Shown here: piece by piece, positions 11,523 to 23,200 of the stretch
Layout: each line of letters starts with the position of its first letter
Position numbering within the stretch: the first letter of the stretch is position 1
Source of the DNA: Coniferiporia sulphurascens
Taxonomy: Eukaryota > Basidiomycota > Agaricomycetes > Hymenochaetales > Hymenochaetaceae
DNA length: 64,000 bases
Direction: 5' to 3'
NCBI GenBank assembly: GCA_002794785.1
Contig: NBBA01000009.1
Span: 62,001-126,000 of the forward strand
Translations under genes and position numbers: made by a program
The notes under the pieces: generated by a model
What the model was told of the DNA's origin: nothing
Database searches by the model: none
The model's input: only the letters and a program-made list of their open reading frames with translations

Positions 11523-14500
11523 ATAGAGACATCTCTATTCTTCAGTGGAATGCCGCCTGCTCTCTAGCTGCAGTCCATTCCCTTATCCTGATCCTTACCA
11601 CTGACCCATCCCCACCCACTGTCATTTTAATCCAGGAACCACCCTGGTACCAAATCGGCCTCCAGCCCTCCCTTACAGACCCCACCGGCACACTGGTCCT
11701 CAATGTACCATCCCTCCCAGGGTACACAGCTGTCCTCCCCCCAGCCACTCGGCTGTGGGTCATCATGTATGTATCCCGAGCCATCCCCCCGACCACTTGG
11801 TCAGTCCTAGGTGCCGCCTCCTCCGGCACTGATGTCCTCACCATCAAAATCCGCTCCCACCTGACAATCTGCCTGTGCAACTACTATGGCATGCATGCCC
11901 CAGACCGCACCACTGCCACCCCCCTTTATCCCGGTGAGTCGTTTCTTTTTACAATCCCACCGGCATTAGCCTCCACTCTACTGGTGGCAGGCAACTTCAA
12001 CCATCGCCACCACTCGTGGTCCGAACTCCTAGCTGCTCGGCAAGAGGACTTGAGGGCACAACCCCTCAATGACTTCTCCCGGGAGCACGGCCTCATGCCA
12101 GCTCACCTCCCGGATTCTGACTCATGGCCTGTTGACAATCATTGATGGTGCCCAATTGACATGATTTGGTCCCCCCCCACGATAAACCCCAACATGATCA
12201 TAGATTCGGGTATCTCCACCACCTCCCCATTGTCCGACCATGCAATCCTGTGCTGGTCCTTGTCCTTTCGGCACCCAGCTCCAGTCATCAAAACGCACCG
12301 GTTAATCCTGGCTGACAGGGAAGAATGGTCCGACATCGCCTTCCCATTACTTGACACTGCCTTTCACCTCCCGGTGGACAGCACCCTCACCCTCAACACT
12401 AAAGCGCAGGCAGTAGTCGACTCTATGATCGCCACCCTCACACCCTTCACCCGACTCACCAAGCCATCCAAAACCGAGGTCCCCTGGTGGACCCCAACAT
12501 GTAAGGCTCTCCTCCAGGGGATCTCAATGGCCACCACCCCCCTTCAGCATTCAGCAGCCCGCCGCACATTCAAATGCGGCATCCAGGCAGCCAAGCGGCA
12601 GTTCTATGCCGACCAAGCAGACCAAGTAGACACCTCCAACATTTGGAGCTGGGCCAAGTGCGGCCTTGGCAACTGACCTACCCCAATCCCCTCACTCAAA
12701 AAGTGCAATGGCACCTTCACCCAAATGGATGAAGAAAAAGGTGAGCTCTTCCACACTACTTTCTTTCCGCCACCTCCACCCCAACAAGCAGCCGACACAC
12801 CACTGCCTCCCCCCCAACCAGCTGCCCCACCCATACTCCTCTCGGAGCTTATGGGGGCACTGTCTGACACCTCCAACTTGTCAGCTCCAGGCCTCTCGGG
12901 CATCGGCTACTGCCCCCTGAAATGGGTGGTGGATGCCTACCCTGATGAGATTCTCACCCTTTTCAATGACTGCCTGCACATGGGGCACCACCCCAAGTGC
13001 TGGTGGGCGGAAAAAGTGGTGATGCTCTGGAAGCCAAACAAGAAGGACCCCTTCTCACTGAGATCATACCAGCCCATCACCCTTGAGGAGACCATAGGGA
13101 AACTCCTCGAAAAGATTATAGCTAACCGGCTCCAATTCCTCGCAAACACGAGGGATTGGCTGCCACCTAACCAATATGGGGGGTGTCAAGGACATTCTGT
13201 CTATGACACCACCCAACACCTCCTACAGATTGCAGAGCATGCCCATGCTGAGGGCTGTGTATGTTCGGTCCTCGTGGTCGACATACAGGGTTTCTTCGAC
13301 TCAGTTCACCTGCAACTCCTCCATCGGCAACTCTTGGACCTCCAGTGCCCACCTAACATGGCGGACTGGTGTCTGTCCTTCATGATGGACCGGCAGGTCG
13401 CCATTGCCTTTGATGGCACCACCCTCCCAACCACACAGAAACCCGACCTCGGCACCCCACAAGGGTCCCCGGTATCCCCAATCCTCTTGACCATATTTGC
13501 AGGTGTGGTCCTCTGGAAATTTCACCAAACTGGCACCACCACTCTTGCATATGTTGATGACCACCTCCTTGTGTGCATCGGACCCAGCATGGCATCCAAC
13601 TGCCAGCAACTGTCTAACACCTACCACCAACTCAATGCCCACTTTGGCGCAATTGGTCTCAACATCGAAGCCGCCAAAACAGAGTGCCTACACTTTCACC
13701 CACCCCATCAACGATCAGCTGCCTACACAAACTGGGACACCGCCAGGGTATGGGTTGCCCCCACCACACTAATCCGACCATCCATCCCACTCTGCTGGCT
13801 CGGGATATGGTGGGACCCCGCCCTCACCTTCAAGGCCCACATCGAGCGCATGCATTCCAAAGGCCTCTCCACCCTTGCCGCCCTCCGCATTCTCGGCAAC
13901 ACTGAATGCGGCATCTCGGCCCTACTCCTCTGTCAACTGTACACTGCCTGCATCCACTCAGTTCTCACATGGGGTGCACCAGTATGGTATCATGGCCAGT
14001 GCCAAAAAACATTAGTAAGCCACCTGCAGGCTGTGCAAAACACGGCATGCAGATGGATTCTTGGCGTCTACAAGGGCACCTCTCCCTTCTCCACAAATTT
14101 TCTTTGTTCCCTCCCCCCTCTCTCTTATTATCTCGAATATGCTAATACTCTCCATTCTCTGCACCTCTGGTGCACCCCACACTCCATCAGTAGAAAACAC
14201 TATTATAAAACCATAACTAACCATCCCTTTTCCACTTCTCTGCAGGTCCAGGTCCCTTGGGTTCAACTGGTCCCTGCATACACTCATCCCCTGTGGACGG
14301 ACCCTCTGGCATTCACAGCCGGCCGAGTTTCGTTCACCACTCCTATCACTCTGGTTAGCGAGGACACCCATAAGGAATTTGTGGGTGCCACCTGCTCCCT
14401 GAGCACCCTCCCCCACCTCCAGGTCTTCACCGATGGCTCGCACATGGGTTCGAAGTCTGGATCAGCCGTCTGCGCCATGAGGGGCCTTACCTGCCTCCAC

Positions 14501-15523
14501 TCCCACCGGCTAGCCTCCCCCACCTGTGCAACAGCCATGGATGCAGAGATTTTCTCCCTCACCTCCGCACCGAGCTGGGCCACACACCACCTCCGGGATC
14601 TCCTGCCTGTTGCATCTGACATCTTCTTCCTGTCAGATTCGCTGATGGCACTCCACCTCATCCGCATGTGGGTGCCAGTTCCAGGCGCCCATCTCCTCCA
14701 TCAATGGAAGGCTGGGGTCCAGACTCTCTTGGACTCATACCCAGATCTTTCCATTCATTTTGTATGGTGTCTGGGTCACTCCGACATCCCTGGGAATGAA
14801 TGGGCGGACCACAAGGCGAAGTTCGCAATGAACCTACCCCCATCCTCCCTCACACTCTCCACCTCTGCACTGAAAGAGGCTGCCATCAACACTCTCATGG
14901 AACGCTGGTCCCTCTCACTTGCCCACCCACTCGCCTCGACAGCTGACAAGTACCTGGCCATCAATGGCACCCCGTCATGCCGACCACGTAAACTGCTCAC
15001 ACAGTCGGTCGACCACCCATGCCATGAACTCTCTGCAGTCACCCAGGTCCTCTGCTGGGCTGGTCCCTATGGGGGATACTGGTTGAGCTTTGACTCAGCC
15101 TACCGGCACTGGCATGGCCTGATCTCGCACTGCAGGTGGCACAACCACCCCCCCTGGCCAGCCCAGTCAACCGCCCACATCTTGGGCGGCTGTCGCACTT
15201 TCCGACCCTGGATCCGCAAGGTCTGGCCTCCCCACCTCCCTCTCCTGACCCACCACACCGAGTAGGCCGATGAAAACCATCTCCCGGTTCTCCACCACTG
15301 GCTCAAACTAACAGGGCACTTGAACCGCCTTTCTGACTGCACCTCAGCAGCCATCCACTTGGCCTTCGCCATGATGGAGCTGGATGGAAACCCTACCAAT
15401 GAAGATATGGACTTGGACCTCCTCCAGGAATACATGAGTCATATGCTTGGACCCCGTTCCCAGGACCCGGACCTGGCTCTCTTGGAGCTTTCAGGTGCAC
15501 TTCCTACATTTTCCTCTGACTAG
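11519..15523 (+). pseudogene. ORF2 (endonuclease-RT-RNase H) of LINE P1, nearly intact
   Basis: One frame of 1,335 codons starts at the ATG overlapping the ORF1 stop (ATGA). The endonuclease has QEPPWYQ (residues about 38-44), a GNFNHRHHSW motif (about 157, N for the usual catalytic-loop D) and LSDHAI (about 237). RT has KPNKKDPFS (about 506), VVDIQGFFDSVH (about 586), GTPQGSPVSPIL (about 645) and YVDDH (about 678). RNase H has VFTDGSHMG (about 969), AEIFSL (about 1008), SDSLMAL (about 1038) and WCLGHSDIPGNEWAD (about 1083). A C-terminal cluster (SHCRWHNH ... AHILGGC) resembles the C-terminal zinc motif of other LINEs. Only three nonsense codons break the frame: TGA at 12143 and 12674, and TAG at 15263 (Trp in other copies). 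All are explicable by transitions. Confidence 0.85.
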
Positions 15524-15562
15524 AGCCTGCCCTTCGGACTCCCACTCTCACATCCTGGCCGG

Positions 15563-16120
15563 TGTTACAATTTTCCTTTACTTTCCCTTACTGCGCTGAC
15601 TCACTTCCTCTTCATCATCATCAGTCAGCACAACTCCCCCATTTCTTTGTATTACTCACCCTTATTCGCCTTGCGCCATAAGATGCCATGATGATGCCTT
15701 ATTGTACCATCATGATGTGCTCTGCTTACTGATCACCATACTTGTATTACCAAGGCCTTCCTTGAGTTTCCATGACCTTCCATAGTCTGGTAAACACACC
15801 TAACCAAGTCGCTACAGTACCAAACACATATAGTAGCATATAAGCATGTAACTTCAGTAGCACAAGCCCTAAGCTTGTGCTCTTTGTTCATACAAGCCCA
15901 TTATCTGCTACCACCAGTCTACTGTGTGCTGTTCAGCCAACAGTCGCTTCGTTGTAACCTGACTTCAATCAGAAGCCCACCGCGCCCACATCGTCGATCA
16001 GGAAGCCCCACCGACGATCATCTTCGACCTATGACATCTAGGAAGCCCTGTTGCCGTACTACCAGCCTCGATGATCAGGAAGCCCCGATGTTGATCATCG
16101 CATAACCGTTGAGCTTAACA
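15563..16120 (+). repeat. Solo LTR, family A
   Basis: 558 bp, TGTTACAATT to GAGCTTAACA, with perfect 5-bp TSD GCCGG (15558-15562, 16121-16125). It lies in the 3' UTR of LINE P1, so it is younger than P1. Confidence 0.92.
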
Positions 16121-16416
16121 GCCGGTGCTCTCGCCCTCCCTTTCCTATTCTAAACTACCTCCTTTGCCTGCCCTCATCTGCTTGGTATTGTTGTAGCGAT
16201 ATGTACTCCTCCCTCTTTCTCCTCACCTGTGTACTAATAGGGGCCCTCCACACCTTGGCACCCTTTGGGGAGCAGGGCCCCTGCCCAGTTTTGTGTGCTG
16301 TGCGATGACAGGCGCCTCTGTTGTTACGTAGTTAGGGCCCCCCCTTCAGGGGGGCAGCTTGTAATTATGTAATACTGCAGGAATAATTTAAAAAAAAAAA
16401 AAGTGGTCTGAGCATA

Positions 16417-16657
16417 TGATGCATGTAATCCCTAAGGAGGTCCAAGTCCATATCCTCATCAGTTGGGTGGCCATCTAGGTCCATCGCAGCAAAAGCTAGC
16501 CGAATGGCTCCAGAGGTCTGGTCGGAGAGGCGGTTGAGGTGCCCTGTCAGCTTCAGCCAGCGGCGCAAAACCAGGAGGTGGTTTTCGTCAGCCCACTCTG
16601 AGTGGTGGACTGGGAGAGGGTCCTGAGGTGGCCATACACATTGTATCCATGAATGGA
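16417..16657 (-). mobile_element. LINE M1, continuation (ORF2 C-terminal codons, minus)
   Basis: The minus strand encodes the ORF2 C-terminal segment (HSEWADENHLLVLRRWLKL...). It continues the piece at 9054-9464 across P1. At about 16657 it abruptly joins ORF1 5' sequence, also on the minus strand. This is best read as the left border of the 5'-inverted LINE H. Confidence 0.7.
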
Positions 16658-17024
16658 CATTTTCCCGTTGACGGTGGGGGTGTATGAGGTTCATCCTGCA
16701 TCCGGTCATCCTCCCCCTGCCCAGATATAATCTGGGCTAGGGGTGCATTGGGTGTGGGCTCTGCGTCTCGTTGTGGCCACTGGTCGAGGTCGGTGAGAGG
16801 CGCGAAGCGGTTGGGGGAGGGGCGATGCTGATGCGGTGACATTGAGCGGCTCCGGGGGGCGGTGGGCGACCGGCAGCCTTGGTTAGCAGCGCCAGACGCA
16901 GTAGAGCTTGCGGTAGAGAGGCCAGTAGGTCGTAGTGGATGACCACCAAAATGATCTGCCATAGTGAGGAGTTTGAGCTGCCTGCACAAGGGAGATGGTG
17001 GTGGTAAGAGGTCAAGAGGGGATG
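16658..17024 (-). mobile_element. Inverted 5' segment of LINE H (5' UTR and ORF1 start)
   Basis: On the minus strand, from 17024 down, this is a complete LINE 5' end (CATCCCCTCTTGACCTC) followed by an ORF1 start reading MADHFGGHPLRPTG, as in LINE P3. It stops after about 370 nt. At 17024/17025 it meets, head to head, plus-strand RT sequence. The junction of a complete 5' end with a 5'-truncated 3' part is the arrangement produced by twin priming during LINE insertion. The alternative is an internally deleted LINE M1 whose 3' end was at 9054. Confidence 0.6.
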
Positions 17025-17095
17025 TCGAAAAAATGATTGCTAACAGGCTCCAGTACCTCACTAACGCAAGGAACTGGTTGCCACCAAACCAGTAT

Positions 17096-17635
17096 TGTTA
17101 AGCTCAACGGTTATGCGGTGATCGACGTCAGGGCTTCCTGATCATTGGTACTGGTGGTGATGACAACGGGGCTTCCTAGATGTTGTAAGTCGAAGGTGAT
17201 TGTCGGTGGGGCTTCCTGATCGATGATGTGGATGCAGTAGGCTTCTTTAGTGGAGTCGGGTTATGACGAAGCAACTAGTGGCTTAGCAGCACACAGTAAA
17301 CTGGTGGTAGCAGATAATGGGCTTGTATGAATGAAGAGCACAAGCTTAGGGCTTGTGCTACTGGAGTTACATGCTTATATGCTACTCTATGTGTTTACTA
17401 CTGTAGCTGCTTGTATGCGGTCGTTTACATGGCATGGAAGGTCATGGGAAAACAAGGAATGCGATCAGTAAGCAAAGCATGTCATGATGGTGTGATAAGG
17501 CGTCATCATGGCGTCTTATGGTGCAAGGCGAATAAGGATGAGTAAGGGAGAGAAATGGGGGAGTTGCACTGACTGATGATGACGAAGAGGAAGTGAGTCA
17601 GCACAATAAAGGGAAAGTAAAGGAAAATTGTAACA
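17096..17635 (-). repeat. Solo LTR, family A (minus)
   Basis: 540 bp, TGTTAAGCTC to TTGTAACA, with perfect 5-bp TSD AGTAT (17091-17095, 17636-17640). It splits the NQYGG codons of the RT of LINE H. Confidence 0.92.
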
Positions 17636-17668
17636 AGTATGGCGGGCACCAAGGCCACTCGGTCTGGA

Positions 17669-19197
17669 AGACCCACTGTGCCAGCATCACAGAGACCAAC
17701 CAAGCCACTGCTCAGTTTGTTAGCCTCCTCCTCTGGAATGTTCAGCAGACCATAGCTGGCATCGTAAGGGATGAGAAGGACCCCCAGCACATCATCTCCC
17801 GCAATTTGGAGCTGGCCTACAACATCGCAAGGGGGGGGGCAGAAGCCTCCCTGCCAGCGCCCTTCGCCCCAGCTCCCCCCCTGCAAAGGACCCCGGCCAC
17901 TGCTCACCAACTCTCTGCCCCGATCAGGACCCCTGGAACCGCTAACTTGTCACCTGATGTGGCTGCACTGACTAACATTGTTAAACAGCTCTCCACAGAA
18001 GTGGCCACCATCTCCCGGCAAGTCTCAACCCTTGTCAACCGGCCCACCCCCAGAGCTCCACAGGCCCAGAAGGCCCAGGCCCCTACCACCACCACCCAGG
18101 CCACCATCACTGCAGCCCCGACCTCCTATGCCCAGGTGGCAGCTGCCCTGGCTCCACCTACAGCCTCCAACCCCAACCCAGTGGCTCTGGCTTCAGGCAC
18201 AGCCTTCATGACAGTGACCCACAAGAAGAAGAAGAAGCAGCGACAGGTTCTGCCCCTGCCCCCAATGTACGCCAAGGACCCGACCCTGGTCCTCCTACCG
18301 ACCATCACGATCAAATCCGAAATCCAGCTCCCAGCCATGTGCCTCACTGCCACAGCCCATGAGTTCTTCTCTTCCCTCCCCACTGCTGACCAGGTCACGG
18401 TCTTGGCTTCCTCCTTTAACATAAAGGGGAACCTCGTGACCTCATTCACCAAGCACCCCTCCTCCACCACCCCGGCCATGGACACAATCATCGATCGGCA
18501 CTCTGCAGCCTTCGCAGCCCACATGCGCGAGAAGAGTCTGTCCCTGGAGGTCGCCAAGATCCCCAGGACGTTCTCCTTCAACCCTGTCCGTGTCCGCCCC
18601 TGGTCCACACTCTGCATCTCCATGGTGCTGTGCAGGGACTACCTTTTCGGCCAGAATGGCCACACCATCTCCCCCAAGGCCCTCATGGCCGAAGTCCGGC
18701 ATAACCCGGCACTCTGCCTCCTTGACTTCGTTGTTGACCCCCACTTCGCCACCACCGACAATCACCTGCCGACCCTCGATAGGTGCCCCGTGGTGTTCTC
18801 CTTCTCCGACCCCAATGGATCCATCCAGACACAGCTCCTCAAGCACCTGTGAGTCTGGATGTTCAGAGCCACCCTCTCCCTCTTGGTCCCACCCTTCCGC
18901 CCCAGCCTCACCCAATGTGAGCACTGCCAGGGCCTAGGACATGGAACAAAAGGATGCCGAGCCCAGCCATGTTGCGCCGAATGTGGAGGAGGTCACCTCA
19001 CCCACAACCACCATAAGTTGTGCGCATCTTGCACCACCAAAGCCATCGAGGGCAACCAATGCCCTCACCCCTGCTACTGCACCAACTGCAAGGGCAACCA
19101 CCCCACCACCTACCCCCAGTGCCCCAAGAAACAGCATTACCACCAGATCAAGGCCACCATTGAAGGGCCCAAAGATGAAACAATGGAGGACCCATGA
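17669..19197 (+). pseudogene. ORF1 of LINE L3 (N-terminally truncated)
   Basis: The frame is open from the truncation point (KTHCASITETN...) through the coiled segment, the KKKKK run and the MYAKDPTLVLL domain to a TGA at 18850, the same place where P1 has TGA. The Cys/His knuckles follow in the same protein after that stop (CEHCQGLGHGTKGC, then CAECGGGH, then CTNCKGNHP). ORF1 ends at the TGA of 19195-19197. Unlike P1 there is no frameshift before the MYAKDP domain, so L3 preserves the original ORF1 frame there. It lacks its N-terminus and start codon. Confidence 0.8.
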
Positions 19198-22100
19198 ATA
19201 GAGACATCTCTATTCTTCAGTGGAATGCCGCCTGCTCTCTAGCTGCAGTCCATTCCCTTATCCTGATCCTTACCACTGACCCATCCCCACCCACTGTCAT
19301 TTTAATCCAGGAACCACCCTGGTATCAAATCGGCCTCCAGCCCTCCCTCACTGACCCCACTGGCATGCCAGTCTCCAATGTACCATCCCTCCCAGGGTAC
19401 ACAGCCGTTCTCCCCCCAGCCACTCGGCTGAGGGTCGTCACATATGTATCCTGCACCATCCCCGCTACCACTTGGTCTGTTCTAGGCGCCGCCTCTGCTG
19501 GCACCAACATCCTCACCATCAAAATCTGCTCCCACCTGACGATCTGCCTGTGCAACTACTACGGCATGCATGCACCGGACCACACCACTGCCACCCCTCT
19601 CTACCCCGGTGAGTTGTTTCTCTTCTCAATCCCACCAGCTCTAGCCTCCACTCTACTGGTGGCTGGCGACTTCAACCATCACCACCACTCGTGGTCCAAA
19701 CTCCTAGCCGCACAGCAAGAGGACTTGAGGGCACAACCCCTCAATGACTTCTTCTGGGGGCACAGCCTTGCACCAGCTCACCTCCCGGATTCTGACTCAC
19801 AGCCTGTTGACAATCATCAACAGTGCCCCATTGACATGATTTGGACCCCCCCTCGATAAACCCCAACTCAGTAATAGATTTGGGCACCTCAACCACCTCC
19901 CCACTGTCTGACCATGCCATGCTGCGCTGGTCCTTGCTTTTTTGGCCCCCACTTCCAGTCATGAAAACCCGCCAGTTACTCCCGGCTGACAGGGAAGAAT
20001 GGTCTGAGATTGCCTTTCCATTACTCAAAACCACCTTTCACCTCCCAGCAGACAGCACCCTCACCCTGGATGTTAAAGTGCAGGCAGTAGTCGACTCTAT
20101 GATCACCACCCTCGTACCCTTCACCTGACTCGCCAAGCTGTCAAAATCCGAGGTCCCATGGTGGACTCTGACTTGTAAGACACTCCTCCAGGTGATCTCG
20201 ACAGCCACCACCCCCCTTCAGTGTTCAGCAGCCCGCTGCACATTTAAACGCAGTGTTCGGGCGGCCAAGCGGCAGTTCTATGCCGACCAAGCAGACCAAG
20301 CTGACACCTCCAACATCTGGAACTGGGCCAAGCGCAGCCTCGGCAACTGACCCACCCCAATCCCCTCGCTCAAGAAGCGCGACGGTTCCTTCACCCAATC
20401 AGACAATGAGAAAGGTGAGCTCTTCTGCACTACTTTCTTTCCGCCACCTCCACCCCAACAAGCAGCCGACACACCACTGCCTCCCCCCCAACCAGCTGCC
20501 CCACCCATACTCCTCTCGGAGCTTATGGGGGCACTGTCCGACACCTCCAACTTGTCGGCTCCAGGCCTCTCAGGCATCGGCTACCGCCCTCTCAAATGGG
20601 TGGTAGACGCCTACCCTGATGAGATCCTCACCCTTTTCAATGACTGTCTGCACATGGGGCACCACCTCAAGTGCTGGTGGGCGGAAAAAGTGGTGATGCT
20701 CCGGAAGCCAAACAAGAAGGACCCCTTCTCACCGAGATCATACCAGCCCATCACCCTTGAGGAGATCCTAGGGAAACTCCTCGAAAAGATTATAGCTAAC
20801 TGGCTCCAATTCCTCATGAATACGAGGGACTGGCTGCCACCTAACCAATACAGGGGGTGTCAAGGACATTCCATCTATGACACTGCCCAGCACCTACTAC
20901 AGATTGCAGAGCGAGCCCATGCCAAGGGCCGCGTATGCTCGGTCCTAGCGGTTGACATACAGGGTTTCTTCGACTCAGTACACCCGCAACTCCTCCACCA
21001 GCAACTGTTGGACCTCCAGTGCCCACCTGACATGGTGGACTGGTGTTTATCCTTCATGATGGACTGGCAGGTTGCCATCGCCTTCGATGGCACCACTCTC
21101 CCAACAGCCCAGAAACCCGACCTTGGCACCCCTCAAGGGTTGCCTGTCTCACCAATCCTCTCAACTATATTCATGGGTGTGGTCCTCCGGAAATTTCACC
21201 AAACTGGCACCACTGCCCTTGCATACGTTGACAACCACCTCCTTGTGTGCATCGGACCCAGTGTGGCATCCAACTGCCAGCAATTGTCCAATGCCTACCA
21301 CCAACTCAACACCCACTTCGGCACCATTGGTCTCAACATTGAAGCTGCCAAAACGGAGTGCCTACACTTCCACCCACCCCGATGCCGTTCAGCTGCCTAC
21401 ACCGACTGGGACACCACCAGGGTTTGGGTCGCCCCCACCATGCTCATCTGACCCTCTATCCTGCTATGCTGGCTGGGAATATGGTGGGACCCCGCCCTCA
21501 CCTTCAAGGCCCACGTTGAACGCATGTGCTCCAAGGGCCTCTCCACACTGGCCGCCCTCCACATTCTCGGTAACACCGAATGCGGAATTTCGGCCCTTCT
21601 CCTCTGTCGACTGTACACCGCCTGTGTCCGCTCTGTCCTCACATGGGGCGCACTGGTGTGGTATCATGGCCGATGCCAAAAAACATTAGTAAGCCGCTTG
21701 CAGGCTGTGCAAAACACGGCATGCAGATGGATTCTTGGTGTCTACAAAGGTGCCTCCCCTTTTTCTACAAATTTTCTTTGCTCCCTTCCCCCCCTTTCCT
21801 ATTATTTTGAATATGCTAAGACCCTTCACTCTCTGCGTCTCTGGCGCACCCCGCACTCTGTCAGTAGAAAGCGACATTATAAAAACATAACTAACTGTCC
21901 CTTTTCCACTTCTCTGCAGGTCCGGGTCCCTCGGGTTCAACCAGTCCCTGCATACACTCATCCCCCTTGGATGGATCTGCTGGCATTTATGACTGGATGA
22001 GTCTTGTTTGCCACTCCTATCACTCCGGTCAGTGAGGACACCCACAAGGAATTTGTGGCTGCCACTCGCTCCCTGAGCACCCTCCCCCACCTCCAGGTTT

Positions 22101-23200
22101 TCACTGATGGCTCGCACATGGGCTCTAAGTCTGGATCAGCTGTCTGCACTATGAAGGGCCTTACCCGCCTCAAGTCCTGCCGGCTGGCCTCCCCCACCTG
22201 CGCAACAGCCACAGACATGGAGATTTTCTCCCTTACCTCTGCACTGAGCTGGGCAGCACACCACCTCTGGGACCTCTTGCCTGTCGCATCTGACATGTTC
22301 TTTCTGTCAGATTCACTGATGGCACTCCACCTCATCTGCACATGGGCACTGGTACCAGGCGCTCATCTCCTCCATCAATGGAAGGCGGGGGTCCAGACTC
22401 TATTGGACTCCTACCCGGATCTTTCTGTTCATTTTGTATGGTGCCTGGGTCACTCCGACATCCCCAGGAATGAATGGGCAGACTGCAAGGCAAAGTTTGC
22501 AACAAACCTACCCCTGTCCTCCCTCGCACCCTCCACCTCTGCACTGAAAGAGGCTGCCGTCAACACACTGATGGAGTGCTGGTCACTTTCACTTGCCCGC
22601 CCACTTGCCTCGACAGCCGATAAGTACCTGGCTGTCAACGGTGTCCCCTCCCGCTGGCCCTGAAAGCTTCTAACGCAGTCAGTCGACCACCCCCGCCATG
22701 AACTCTCCACAGTCACCCAGGTCCTCTGTCGTGCCGGTCCCTACAGGGGATACTGGCTGAGCTTCGACTCAGCCTACTGACACAGGCATGGCCTGATCTC
22801 GCACTGCAGATGGCACAACCACCCCCCCTGGCTGGCTCAGTCGACTGCCTATGTACTGGGTGGGTGTCACACATTCCGACCCTGGATCCGCAAGGTCTGG
22901 CCTCCCTGTGACCCACTTCCGACCCACCACACCAAATGGGCCAATGAAAACCATCTCCAGGTTCTGCACCACTGGTTGAAGTTGACTGGGCACCTGAACC
23001 GCCTTTCTGACTGCACCTCCGCCACCATCCACTTGGCTTTCGCCGCAATGGAGCTGGAGGGCCACCCGACTGACAAAGATATGGACTTGGACCTCCTCTG
23101 GGAATACATGAGTCGTATGCTTGGACCCCGTTCCCAGGACCCGGACCCAGCTCTCTTGGAGCTTTCAAGTGCACTTCCTCCCTTTTCCTCTGATCTATGA
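19194..23200 (+). pseudogene. ORF2 of LINE L3 (endonuclease-RT-RNase H), decayed
   Basis: The start ATG (19194) overlaps the ORF1 stop as ATGA. The endonuclease region carries QEPPWYQ and GDFNHHHHSW. A 1-nt loss near 19855 shifts the frame, after which one frame holds RT (KPNKKDPFS, AVDIQGFFDSVH, GTPQGLPVSPIL, YVDNH with N replacing the second catalytic D), RNase H (VFTDGSHMG, FFLSDSLMAL, WCLGHSDIPRNEWAD) and the C-terminal segment. In-frame TGA codons stand near 20126, 20348, 21449, 21998, 22661 and 22778. Other copies have CGA/Arg or another sense codon at several of these sites. The natural stop is at 23198. Confidence 0.8.

Larger units (their letters stand above)
9465..16402 (+). mobile_element. 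Full-length LINE P1 (5' end, ORF1, ORF2, 3' UTR, tail)
   Basis: This is the most complete LINE of the GC-rich family here, about 6.38 kb without its LTR. It starts CATCCTTCTTGACC and ends in an A-rich tail (about 16386-16402). Flanks GTGGTCCGAGCATA (9451-9464) and GTGGTCTGAGCATA (16403-16416) form a 14-bp TSD with one transition, which fixes both ends. It inserted in opposite orientation into LINE M1. A family A LTR (15563-16120) sits in its 3' UTR. The architecture (zinc-knuckle ORF1, endonuclease, RT, RNase H) fits the Tad1/I group known from fungi. The clade assignment is an inference. Confidence 0.88.
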
